A DNA stretch of 6,193 bases from Acidobacteriota bacterium (GTDB lineage Bacteria > Acidobacteriota > Terriglobia > Terriglobales > Acidobacteriaceae): the NCBI GenBank assembly GCA_021781255.1, contig JAJXXG010000044.1, forward strand, positions 1 through 6,193. Reading direction: 5' to 3'. How positions within the stretch are numbered: the stretch's first letter is position 1; each line of letters opens with the position of its first letter. This document shows, one piece after another, positions 1 through 5,973 of the stretch. The notes under the pieces are model-generated. The model had not been told where the DNA came from, ran no database searches, and saw only the letters and a list, made by a program, of their open reading frames with translations. The position numbers and the translations under genes were made by a program.

Positions 1-475
1 TCACAAAGCAGGCTGCAAGTCCGGTGGCAAGCCACACCAGAGCGCAGGCTATTTGCATCTTCCACCGCAGCAGAATGCCAGAGGCGCCGTTCGCCACCGC
101 CAGCATTGCCCCGATAATCGCCAGAAAAGCATGCGGCTCATACCGTCCGCTGATGCTCAGCCCCATCAGCACTGTAAAAAGCGAAATTCCCATCGCCGTC
201 CAGATAGCGCTGACGGCACGGCCCACCGATCTACCCGGATGTCCGCGCTTCGTCCGCGCTGCCGCCACTGACATCACCACAGCCGCCACAATCATGGTCA
301 CCGGCCAGGCCAGTGCACCCTTTCCCTGGCTCGCCCACGCCAGCGCGACATAGTAGGCCACGCCCCAAAGCACAAACACCCATCCCCAGCGCTCCGTTGA
401 CCGTCGCCCCTCGGCAAGCATCGACTCAATCAACGCAATCCGTTCCTTCAGCTCTGCCCGGTCGCTCTCCACCAT
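1..475 (-). CDS. Small multi-pass membrane protein of unknown function (3' end beyond window)
   Basis: The first 158 codons read without a stop from an ATG at 475 to the left edge, so the gene is partial only because the window ends. The start is supported by an AGGAG ribosome-binding site six bases upstream. The protein opens with a charged, helix-prone segment (residues 1-28, beginning MVESDRAELKERIALIESM). Hydrophobic segments follow at about 30-48, 54-73, 88-109, 115-136 and 139-158, suggesting an inner-membrane protein with at least five spans. Short basic loops (TKRGHPGR at 75-82, RWK at 137-139) lie between spans. No catalytic motif is visible and I do not recognise a named family. From memory, similar small membrane proteins in Acidobacteria sit beside a winged-helix or PadR-type regulator, and the operator ahead of this gene would fit that. 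No regulator is visible here; one could lie beyond the left edge. Coding is well supported; function is unknown. Confidence 0.85.
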   Translation of the reverse strand, partial: MVESDRAELKERIALIESMLAEGRRSTERWGWVFVLWGVAYYVALAWASQGKGALAWPVTMIVAAVVMSVAAARTKRGHPGRSVGRAVSAIWTAMGISLFTVLMGLSISGRYEPHAFLAIIGAMLAVANGASGILLRWKMQIACALVWLATGLAACFV

Positions 476-522
476 TGCACTCTCCTTTCCAACATTTCAA
501 CTGGCCTCATTTTGTCGAATAC

Positions 523-556
523 AGAGTACTCTATTTTATAGAGTATCAAAAGTCAA
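523..556 (-). promoter_or_regulatory. Promoter with overlapping palindromic operator, upstream of the membrane protein gene
   Basis: Read on the minus strand, TTGACT (551-556) and TAGAGT (528-533) are separated by exactly 17 bases and make a plausible sigma-70 promoter. Transcription would start near 521, leaving a leader of roughly 45 bases before the ATG at 475. A perfect inverted repeat, TACTCTAT-N3-ATAGAGTA (527-545), covers the -10 box and most of the spacer. A second palindrome, AGAGTACTCT (523-532), overlaps it, so three copies of the half-site ACTCT/AGAGT lie in a row. A protein bound here would block RNA polymerase, so repression is the likely mode. The symmetry and length fit a dimeric winged-helix repressor of the PadR or GntR kind, but the cognate regulator is not visible in this window. 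Confidence 0.6.
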
Positions 557-631
557 GAGATATTCTCCATACCGCCAAGCTCTGCCTTCTGCGGACTCTG
601 TATGTGCTCTAGCTTCTTATTATTTAGAAGT

Positions 632-1174
632 TTATTCCTGAATTTGTACCTGCAGCTCTGCCCGCACCTGCTCCATCACGCCCACCCAATCTCCTGTCTT
701 CGCCTGCCGGAAGAGCCGCGCCGTCGGATACCACGGCGTCGTCTCCCTCTCTTCCATCCAGCGCCAGTCTCCCGGCTTTGAAAGCAGAATCCACACCGGC
801 TTGCCCAGCGCCCCGGCCAGATGCGCCACACTTGTATCCGTCGTAATCACCAGGTCCAGTGTCGCCATCAGTGCCGCAGTTTCCGCCAGATCTGCTTCCC
901 TGCTCGACCCATCCACCACGCGCACATCCGCCGACAGCTTCTTCAGTTGCTCCGCCGCTTCGCCCTTTTGCAGGCTCATCCACTCCACGTCTCGCATCCG
1001 CAGCAGTGGCAGCAGCGTCTCCACGCGCGTGGACCGCCGCCAGTCTGCGCCATACTTCGGATTCCCGGCCCACGCCACACGCACACGCATCCTTCCCAAC
1101 TTGCACGTCTGTTTCGTTTCGGAACACTGCCGCGCCAAGCCTTCGCGCGTCGCCGTCTCGCCGCGCCGCGTCAC
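632..1174 (-). CDS. C-terminal domain of a GT9 / TPR-type glycosyltransferase, 5'-truncated
   Basis: The 180-residue product matches the C-terminal nucleotide-sugar-binding half of heptosyltransferase-like (GT9) enzymes that often follow TPR repeats. Landmarks are VAWAGNP (33-39), an RS pair (47-48), SLQKG (67-71), TDTSVAHLAGALGKPVW (112-128), DWRW (136-139) and WYPTARLFRQ (148-157). The intact families have an N-terminal Rossmann half, often plus TPR repeats, for several hundred residues in all. Here both are missing, because the upstream DNA is the complete esterase gene ending ten bases before the GTG at 1174. The first 28 residues look unlike the family and the ribosome-binding site is poor; the frame stays open only back to about 1201. 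An ATG just before VRVAWAGNP gives a similar truncation. The conserved motifs are intact, so this is either a recent remnant or a stand-alone domain, possibly co-transcribed with the esterase. Identity is confident; catalytic activity is doubtful. Confidence 0.75.
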   Translation of the reverse strand: MTRRGETATREGLARQCSETKQTCKLGRMRVRVAWAGNPKYGADWRRSTRVETLLPLLRMRDVEWMSLQKGEAAEQLKKLSADVRVVDGSSREADLAETAALMATLDLVITTDTSVAHLAGALGKPVWILLSKPGDWRWMEERETTPWYPTARLFRQAKTGDWVGVMEQVRAELQVQIQE

Positions 1175-1184
1175 GCCTTCGCGC

Positions 1185-2273
1185 TTACTTCCCCAGCTCC
1201 TTCACAAAGAACCCGGCCATCATGTGGTTCGCTTCAATCGCCTCTGGCAGATTCTGGTCATACCAGAACGCATGGGGAAACCCGTCAAACAACACCATCC
1301 GCGCGTCCACACCCGCATGCAGAAACGCCCGCTCCAGATTCGCCGTTCCGCTCAGCAGCATGTCCCGGCTGCTGGTCACAAACAGGGTTGGCGGCAGCCC
1401 GCGCAGGTCCGCATACACGGGCGACAGCACCGGATCCCGCGCGTCCGTCTTGCCCACATAGTCGGCATCATGCACGCCCGGCTTCGGCGGCTCCAGATGC
1501 CCCGAAAGCCCGTTCAGTGCAAACATCGCCTGCGAATCCCCCGCCCGCGCAAAATCTCCCATGCCGCTGAAGATGCCCAGCGCCGCCGGCATCGGCAATC
1601 CTTCCTTCTTCAGTTCCACGGCCACCTCGCCCGTCAGAATCGCCCCCGCCGAGGTCCCGTAAATCACAATGTGCTCCGGCTTGTACTTCTTCAGCAGCGC
1701 CTTGTACACCGCAACCGAATCCTCCACTGCCGCCGGAAATGCATGTTCAGGCGCAAGCCGGTAAAGCACCGCCACCACCTGCATCTTCGCGTAGCCCGCA
1801 ATCGGAATCGACTCCGTATACGAACCCGAGTCCGAGTTGAATCCGCCGCCATGCAGATTCAGCAACACCTTGTCCTTGTTCGTCTTCGGCATTCCCTCCG
1901 GCGTCACAATCCGCACCGGCACGCCCGCAATCTCCGTGTTCACCAGCGTATTCGGGCACAGCTTGCTCCATGCCTTTGCCGCGCGCACCGCCCATGCATC
2001 CGTGCCAGCCCGCCGCTCGGCCAGCGTCTCCGGTGGCCCCGCATCCGGAATCTGCCTGCTCAAGAAGGTCCGCGCCTGCGGGCTCACATCCTCTGGAATC
2101 GGCACCACCCGCGTCACATGCGCCGTCCCCTCGGCGTCAATGTAGCTCGTGTCGCGCGTTGCCGCGTCGGCCGCCGTCGTCGGCTTCGCCGCGTTCTCCT
2201 GCGCCGGCGCACAGGCCGCCATCGCCAACCCCAGCCCCACCGCTGCCATCCAATGGCCCGCTCTCATCCCCAT
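1185..2273 (-). CDS. Alpha/beta hydrolase (HSL-family esterase), probable lipoprotein
   Basis: This is a 362-residue carboxylesterase/lactonase-like hydrolase of the hormone-sensitive-lipase group (abhydrolase_3 type), expected to cleave short acyl esters. From the chosen ATG, the oxyanion-hole motif HGGGF is at 141-145, YRLAPEHAFP at 171-180, the nucleophile elbow GTSAG with Ser208 at 206-210, the probable acid Asp304 in SSRDMLLS, and the catalytic His334 in GFPHAFW. The full triad is present. The N-terminus carries a short signal with a lipobox-like LAMAAC, where Cys21 would be lipidated, so the enzyme probably sits in the cell envelope facing the periplasm. I start at 2273 because GGGGAGG lies nine bases upstream; the GTG at 2282 abuts that site and is unlikely, and the ATG at 2267 is a weaker alternative. 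It is divergent from mmsA and is followed closely by the glycosyltransferase fragment. The natural substrate cannot be told from the sequence. Confidence 0.92.
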   Translation of the reverse strand: MGMRAGHWMAAVGLGLAMAACAPAQENAAKPTTAADAATRDTSYIDAEGTAHVTRVVPIPEDVSPQARTFLSRQIPDAGPPETLAERRAGTDAWAVRAAKAWSKLCPNTLVNTEIAGVPVRIVTPEGMPKTNKDKVLLNLHGGGFNSDSGSYTESIPIAGYAKMQVVAVLYRLAPEHAFPAAVEDSVAVYKALLKKYKPEHIVIYGTSAGAILTGEVAVELKKEGLPMPAALGIFSGMGDFARAGDSQAMFALNGLSGHLEPPKPGVHDADYVGKTDARDPVLSPVYADLRGLPPTLFVTSSRDMLLSGTANLERAFLHAGVDARMVLFDGFPHAFWYDQNLPEAIEANHMMAGFFVKELGK

Positions 2274-2397
2274 CGCAATCACCCTCCCCGCTTTCGCGCT
2301 CGTCGGTCCCCTTCCTCAAAAACCCCTCCACCATACCAAAGCTCGAACCGCTTTTCCTGCTGCACGCGCGCCCCTGCTGCGCTACAGTGAGAGTCCT

Positions 2398-3876
2398 ATG
2401 TACAACCGTCCCTCCTCGCAGGTCCGCAATCTCATTGGCGGCCGCTGGCTGGCCCCCACAAGCTCCGCCGGCATTGAGCTCGTCAACCCCGCCACCGGCG
2501 AACCCCTAGGCAACGCCCCCGCCGGTTCCGCCGATGAGGTGGATGCCGCCGTTCGCGCCGGCCACGCTGCCTTTCCCGCATGGCGCGCCACGCCTCCCGG
2601 CGACCGAATCCAGTTTCTCTTCAAGCTCAAAAATCTCCTCGAAGAGCACTTCGACGAGCTCGCCAGCCTCATCACCATTGAAAATGGCAAAACCCTTGCC
2701 GAATCCCGCGCCGAACTCCGCCGCGGCATTGAGAACGTCGAAGTCGCCTGCGGCATTCCCGTCCTCATGCAGGGTTACACACTCGAGGACGTCGCCTCCG
2801 GCATCGATGAAATGATGGTCCGCCAGCCCCTCGGCGTCTGCGCCGTCATCACGCCCTTCAACTTCCCGCTGATGATTCCCCTCTGGTTCATCCCTTACGC
2901 CATCGCCTGTGGCAACACTGTAGTTCTCAAGCCCAGTGATCGCGTTCCATTCTCCGCTGCGCTGCTCGTCGATCTCATCCAGGAAACCGGCCTGCCCGCC
3001 GGCGTCGTCAATCTCGTCAACGGCGGCAAGCCCGCGGTCGACGCCCTGCTCGACCACCCCCTCGTCCGCGCCGTCAGCTTCGTCGGCTCCACGCCCGTCG
3101 CGCGTTACGTCTACTCGCGCGGCTCAGCCTCTGGCAAGCGCGTCCAGTGCCAGGGCGGAGCAAAGAACCACGTGGTCATCCTGCCCGATGCCGACCCCGA
3201 AACAACCACGCGCATCATCGCCGACTCGGCCTTTGGCTGCGCCGGCCAGCGCTGCCTCGCCGTCAGCGTCACAGTCGCCGTCGGCGAAGCAAAGAACTGG
3301 TTCCGCGAGTCCATCTCCGCCGCAGCCTCTTCACTTAAGGTCGGCAACGGCCTCGAACCCGCTTCGCAAATGGGCCCCGTCATCACCGCCGCCAGCCGCG
3401 ACCGCATTGTCTCGCTCATCGGCCAGGGCGCGGGCGAAGGCGCAAAGCCCATCGTCGACGGCCGCTCGCTCGCAGCCTCACCCACCGGCTCCTTCGTCGG
3501 CCCCACCGTGCTCGACGGCCTACCTGCCGACAGCCCGCTCCTTGAAACCGAAATCTTCGGTCCCGTCCTCTCCGTCGTCCACGCCGACTCCGTCGAGCAG
3601 GCCGTGCAGCAAATTGAGCGCTCGCCCTTCGGCAACGCCAGCTCCATCTTCACCAGCTCCGGCGCAGAAGCCCGCAAATTCCGCAACCTCGTCTCCACCG
3701 GCAACGTCGGCGTCAACATCGGCGTACCCGCGCCCATGGCTTACTTCCCCTTCTCTGGCTGGAAGGGCAGCTTCTTCGGCGTCATGCACGCACAGGGCCG
3801 CGACGCCATCGAGTTCTTCACTGACAAGAAAGTCATCGTCGAGCGCTGGCCCCGCGAGTGGTCCCGCAAGTTTTAA
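2398..3876 (+). CDS. mmsA: Methylmalonate-semialdehyde dehydrogenase (CoA-acylating)
   Basis: This 492-residue cytosolic enzyme oxidises methylmalonate semialdehyde (and malonate semialdehyde) with NAD+ and CoA to propionyl-CoA or acetyl-CoA in valine, thymine and myo-inositol breakdown. The aldehyde dehydrogenase fold is complete: TPFNFPLMIPLW (152-163) and NTVVLKPSD (173-181) for NAD binding, FVGSTPVARYVY (228-239), the catalytic Cys286 in FGCAGQRCLA, EIFGPVLSV (385-393), and a C-terminal PFSGWKGSFFG (451-461). The CoA-dependent subfamily is shown by GGAKNHVVILPDAD (253-266). Gln252 stands where hydrolytic aldehyde dehydrogenases have the general-base Glu, as expected when the thioester is passed to CoA. 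The GQRC arginine (Arg285) and an arginine pair before GIENVE (108-109) are also kept. Length is normal. The frame is open far upstream, but homology begins at this ATG, with a weak GAGAG-type ribosome-binding site. No inositol or valine pathway genes adjoin it, so its upstream pathway is unresolved. Confidence 0.95.
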   Translation: MYNRPSSQVRNLIGGRWLAPTSSAGIELVNPATGEPLGNAPAGSADEVDAAVRAGHAAFPAWRATPPGDRIQFLFKLKNLLEEHFDELASLITIENGKTLAESRAELRRGIENVEVACGIPVLMQGYTLEDVASGIDEMMVRQPLGVCAVITPFNFPLMIPLWFIPYAIACGNTVVLKPSDRVPFSAALLVDLIQETGLPAGVVNLVNGGKPAVDALLDHPLVRAVSFVGSTPVARYVYSRGSASGKRVQCQGGAKNHVVILPDADPETTTRIIADSAFGCAGQRCLAVSVTVAVGEAKNWFRESISAAASSLKVGNGLEPASQMGPVITAASRDRIVSLIGQGAGEGAKPIVDGRSLAASPTGSFVGPTVLDGLPADSPLLETEIFGPVLSVVHADSVEQAVQQIERSPFGNASSIFTSSGAEARKFRNLVSTGNVGVNIGVPAPMAYFPFSGWKGSFFGVMHAQGRDAIEFFTDKKVIVERWPREWSRKF

Positions 3877-3924
3877 CGCGAACCACTCAAGCATCGCGCC
3901 GTCCGTCGCATGCTCTCCCACCGC

Positions 3925-3963
3925 ACGTGCTTCCCCGCGTACGAGTTCCTCAGGCAAGCACGT
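3925..3963. repeat. Inverted repeat between convergent genes
   Basis: ACGTGCTT (3925-3932) and AAGCACGT (3956-3963) are a perfect 8-base inverted repeat with a 23-base loop. It lies in the 132-base gap between the 3' ends of mmsA and the reductase gene. It could act as a two-way transcription end or RNA-stabilising hairpin, but no T-tract flanks either side, the loop is long, and a repeat of this size can arise by chance. Confidence 0.35.
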
Positions 3964-4008
3964 CCGCAATCTGCATCTCACGCTTCAACGCGCGAAATCT
4001 GCGAGCTA

Positions 4009-5013
4009 CTAGGGGAGCTTCACAATCATTTTTCCAATGTTGCCCGCACCCGAGTGCAAAAGGTCCAGGAACGCAGCCGGAGCAGCCTCCAGGCCTTCCA
4101 CCACGGTTTCCCGGCTGATCAGTCTTCCGGCCTTCAGTGCAGGCACCGCTTCAGACAGGAACACAGGAATCTCTTTAAGGTAATCGGAGACGATGAAGCC
4201 TTCCAGCCGCAGACGCTTTCCGATCGCCAGCATCAGGTTGCGCGGCCCTGGCACCGGCCGGTTGTAACCGGAAATTCCCCCGCACATCACCACTCTCCCG
4301 TGGTTATTGAGAGCATAGAGAGCAGCCTCCAGCTGCGGCCCGCCAGTGTTGTCGAAATAGACGTCCAGGCCCTCGGGAGCGCCCGCCTTCAAGTGGTCCA
4401 GCGGTTCACCTTCGCGATAGTTGAAGGCGTAATCAACCTTCAGCTCATCGCGCAGATACGCCAGCTTGTCCTCGGAACTGGCACTCGCAAGCACCCGGCA
4501 ACCATGCATCCGCGCCAGTTGGCACGCGGCACTTCCCACCGCGCCCGCACCGCCGGAGACAAACACTGTCTCCCCTTCCTTCAGTCCTGCAATCCGGAAC
4601 AGTCCCACCCAGGCCGTCAGCCCTGTGATGCCCAGGATGCCCAGATAGGCAGATGGTGGGGCTATACTCGCGTCCACAATCTGAAGGCTTGAGCTAGGCG
4701 CAACAAATGCCTCACGCCAGCCATACATGCTCACAACAAATGTCCCCACCGGCACCTTCTCGTCCTGCGAGGCAATCACCCGCCCCACTGCGCCGCCTTC
4801 CAGCGCCTTGCCGATTTGAAAGGGAGGAATATAGGACTTGCCATCGTTCATCCGCCCGCGCATATAGGGGTCGACGGACATGCATACGTTGCGGACCAGC
4901 ACCTCGCCCGGCCCCGGATCCGGCACCTCCACGGTGGCAAACGCAAAGTTGTCCGGAGTTGGCTCCTGCTGTGGACGGCTGGCGAGACGGACTTCACGAC
5001 TCTGAGTAGGCAT
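4009..5013 (-). CDS. NADP-dependent medium-chain reductase, CurA / prostaglandin-reductase type
   Basis: This 334-residue cytosolic oxidoreductase of the zinc-independent medium-chain family probably reduces activated carbon-carbon double bonds of alpha,beta-unsaturated ketones or aldehydes with NADPH. The N-terminal substrate domain opens with the family pattern REVRLASRPQQEPTPDNF (6-23) and carries VDPYMRGRM (47-55). The dinucleotide-binding loop is SGGAGAVGSAACQLAR (153-168); Lys183 lies where family members contact the NADP phosphate. FDNTGG (220-225) and the terminal GNIGKMIVKLP (324-334) are also typical. The usual zinc-ligand cysteine cluster is absent, as expected. Length is normal and the start matches family N-termini. 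No good Shine-Dalgarno sequence precedes the ATG (the upstream bases read AATAATTTTC), so translation may be leaderless or weak. It is convergent with mmsA and separated from the gene pair on its other side by a strong terminator, so it is probably its own transcription unit. The true substrate is unknown. Confidence 0.92.
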   Translation of the reverse strand: MPTQSREVRLASRPQQEPTPDNFAFATVEVPDPGPGEVLVRNVCMSVDPYMRGRMNDGKSYIPPFQIGKALEGGAVGRVIASQDEKVPVGTFVVSMYGWREAFVAPSSSLQIVDASIAPPSAYLGILGITGLTAWVGLFRIAGLKEGETVFVSGGAGAVGSAACQLARMHGCRVLASASSEDKLAYLRDELKVDYAFNYREGEPLDHLKAGAPEGLDVYFDNTGGPQLEAALYALNNHGRVVMCGGISGYNRPVPGPRNLMLAIGKRLRLEGFIVSDYLKEIPVFLSEAVPALKAGRLISRETVVEGLEAAPAAFLDLLHSGAGNIGKMIVKLP

Positions 5014-5066
5014 GAAAATTATTAGAGCACAGTACTAAGAGCCTGATGCGGATCCCTTCGCGCCAC

Positions 5067-5100
5067 AAAAATCGAGGGAGCGGTTCTTCCCCGCTCCCTC
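5067..5100 (-). terminator. Intrinsic (Rho-independent) terminator of the zinc-ribbon/HTH unit
   Basis: A perfect 10-base-pair GC-rich stem, GAGGGAGCGG (5074-5083) with CCGCTCCCTC (5091-5100), encloses a 7-base loop. On the minus strand it is followed two bases later by five Ts (5067-5071). The orientation fits termination about 30 bases after the stop codon of the HTH gene at 5130, and before the reductase gene begins at 5013. This places the reductase in a separate transcription unit whose promoter must lie in or near 5014-5066. I could not identify a clear -35/-10 pair there. Confidence 0.9.
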
Positions 5101-5129
5101 AAGTGGTTTCCCCTTGGTTCATCCTTGCT

Positions 5130-5654
5130 TCATTCGTGCGGCAGTACCAGCAGCCCATATTGCAGAAGCTTTTCGGTGCAGCGATCCAGCGCCTGCGGAA
5201 ACTTGTATCCCACCGCGCGCACGCTCATGCCCAGCAGCGCCGCCGTCTCCACCTGCGTATACTCCTGCAACACAATCCGGCTCAGCAGATACCGGTCCAG
5301 CACGCCCAGTTCGTCCAGGCATCGCTCGATGTCGAGAACGAAAATCACCGCATCCTCAAACGTCCTCACCGGCCTGCTCGAAACCCATCCCCGGCCCACC
5401 GGATCACCCAGAATCGACGGCGCACGGCCCACCTGGATCGAAGCGTACAAATAACGCTTCAGCATGCTCTCCGTGTGCTTGCGATAGAACGCCAGGCTCT
5501 GCGCTGGCAATTCCGCCGTCTTCCGCCTTTCCTGCTGCGGCCAGATAGCGGATCGTTCCTCGTTCCTCCTTTCTCCGTTGTTGTCTGTGTTGTCCCACTC
5601 TCGCCGCGGGTTTGCTTCTCCGCGAATCACCGGCAACAGCAGGGCTGCGCTCAT
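5130..5654 (-). CDS. Sigma-region-4-like helix-turn-helix protein, function unknown
   Basis: The 174-residue product has a C-terminal helix-turn-helix at about 123-164. Its core, TQVETAALLGMSVRAVGYKF (133-152), follows the sigma-70 region 4 / FixJ-type pattern (E-T-A-x-L-L-G-x-S-x-x-x-V). The N-terminal half (1-50) is hydrophilic and low in recognisable structure. A middle segment (51-122) appears helical and lacks sigma region 2, so this is not a complete sigma factor. The start at 5654 is chosen because its ATG overlaps the TGA of the preceding zinc-ribbon gene (ATGA) and GGGAGGT lies seven bases upstream; the frame is open further up but only inside that gene. The overlap implies translational coupling and a joint role. 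DNA binding, perhaps as a promoter-selective regulator or RNA polymerase partner, is inferred from the fold only. From memory, similar proteins occur across Acidobacteria without an assigned function. Confidence 0.82.
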   Translation of the reverse strand: MSAALLLPVIRGEANPRREWDNTDNNGERRNEERSAIWPQQERRKTAELPAQSLAFYRKHTESMLKRYLYASIQVGRAPSILGDPVGRGWVSSRPVRTFEDAVIFVLDIERCLDELGVLDRYLLSRIVLQEYTQVETAALLGMSVRAVGYKFPQALDRCTEKLLQYGLLVLPHE

Positions 5655-5860
5655 CGTGCACCTCCCGCAACTTCCGCCACGCCCCAAATCTGTTTGATCG
5701 GTTTCCTGCTGCGACGGCCTCGCAATTTTCGCGTCTCCGGATCGGGGAAGTCTCGCAGCTTGATCTCACATTCCCTGCAGTACACCCCCCTGAATGTATG
5801 GGCGCGGTACCACAAGCAACCGCACCCCTCGCAAATCTTCAATTGCACGCGCAACTCCAT
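5651..5860 (-). CDS. Small Cys4 zinc-ribbon protein with basic tail
   Basis: The 69-residue protein has two CxxC knuckles, CEGC (Cys10, Cys13; Cys15 also nearby) and CREC (Cys28, Cys31), with aromatic residues between them (LWYR, VYC). This is the layout of a compact zinc ribbon. A strongly basic stretch follows (RKLRGRRSRKPIKQ, 44-57), suited to binding nucleic acid or an acidic partner surface. The ATG at 5860 has GGAG eight bases upstream. Its last four bases overlap the start of the HTH gene (ATGA), so the two are almost certainly translated together and may act together. There is no signal peptide or membrane segment, so a cytosolic location is expected. It could be a DNA- or RNA-polymerase-binding accessory factor for its partner, but nothing in the sequence proves that. 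I know of no named family for it. Confidence 0.78.
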   Translation of the reverse strand: MELRVQLKICEGCGCLWYRAHTFRGVYCRECEIKLRDFPDPETRKLRGRRSRKPIKQIWGVAEVAGGAR

Positions 5861-5973
5861 GGCGACTTCTCCAAAGTAGTGACTCTACCCGCCGCGCGGA
5901 CCTTCCTCTTCTCGCACGGCAGAGCTTGGAGCACAAATGCAGCCTTCTCGGGCTTCTTGGGTCCCGATGGCAT
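5839..5973 (-). CDS. Possible 44-residue basic ORF ahead of the zinc-ribbon gene (doubtful)
   Basis: An ATG at 5973 preceded by GGAAAGG (seven bases away) opens a 44-codon frame that starts MPSGPKKPEKAAFVLQALPC and ends inside the zinc-ribbon gene, overlapping it by 22 bases. It is rich in lysine in its first half and has moderately GC-rich third codon positions. Its last residues (WSCACN) are probably just read-through of the overlap. No family is recognised. It could be a small leader or regulatory protein of the operon, or chance. A second frame with a good ribosome-binding site (ATG at 6005) competes with it. Confidence 0.25.
   Translation of the reverse strand: MPSGPKKPEKAAFVLQALPCEKRKVRAAGRVTTLEKSPWSCACN

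Noticed and set aside
613..630. Small hairpin CTTCT-N8-AGAAG after the glycosyltransferase fragment
   Set aside because: Only five weak base pairs and no T-tract on the minus strand, so it is not a credible terminator.
801..2390. 529-codon plus-strand open frame
   Set aside because: It lies opposite the esterase and the glycosyltransferase domain, is extremely rich in Arg, His and Pro, and has no domain pattern. It is a shadow frame of high-GC genes.
2149..2397. Upstream extension of the mmsA frame to an ATG at 2149
   Set aside because: It runs antisense through the esterase start and signal region. Dehydrogenase homology and normal length begin at 2398.
2283..2397. Divergent promoters between the esterase and mmsA
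   Set aside because: Both genes need a promoter here, but no -35/-10 pair with good spacing stands out in the C-rich sequence, so no site was assigned.
2936..4012. 358-codon plus-strand frame inside and beyond mmsA
   Set aside because: Serine/proline/alanine-rich low-complexity translation out of frame with a clear dehydrogenase; a shadow.
3910..4692. 260-codon plus-strand frame opposite the reductase gene
   Set aside because: Antisense to a well-recognised enzyme and without any family motif.
5655..5687. Upstream start (5687) for the HTH protein
   Set aside because: It would add 11 residues coded wholly inside the zinc-ribbon gene; the ATGA-overlap start at 5654 has the better ribosome-binding site.
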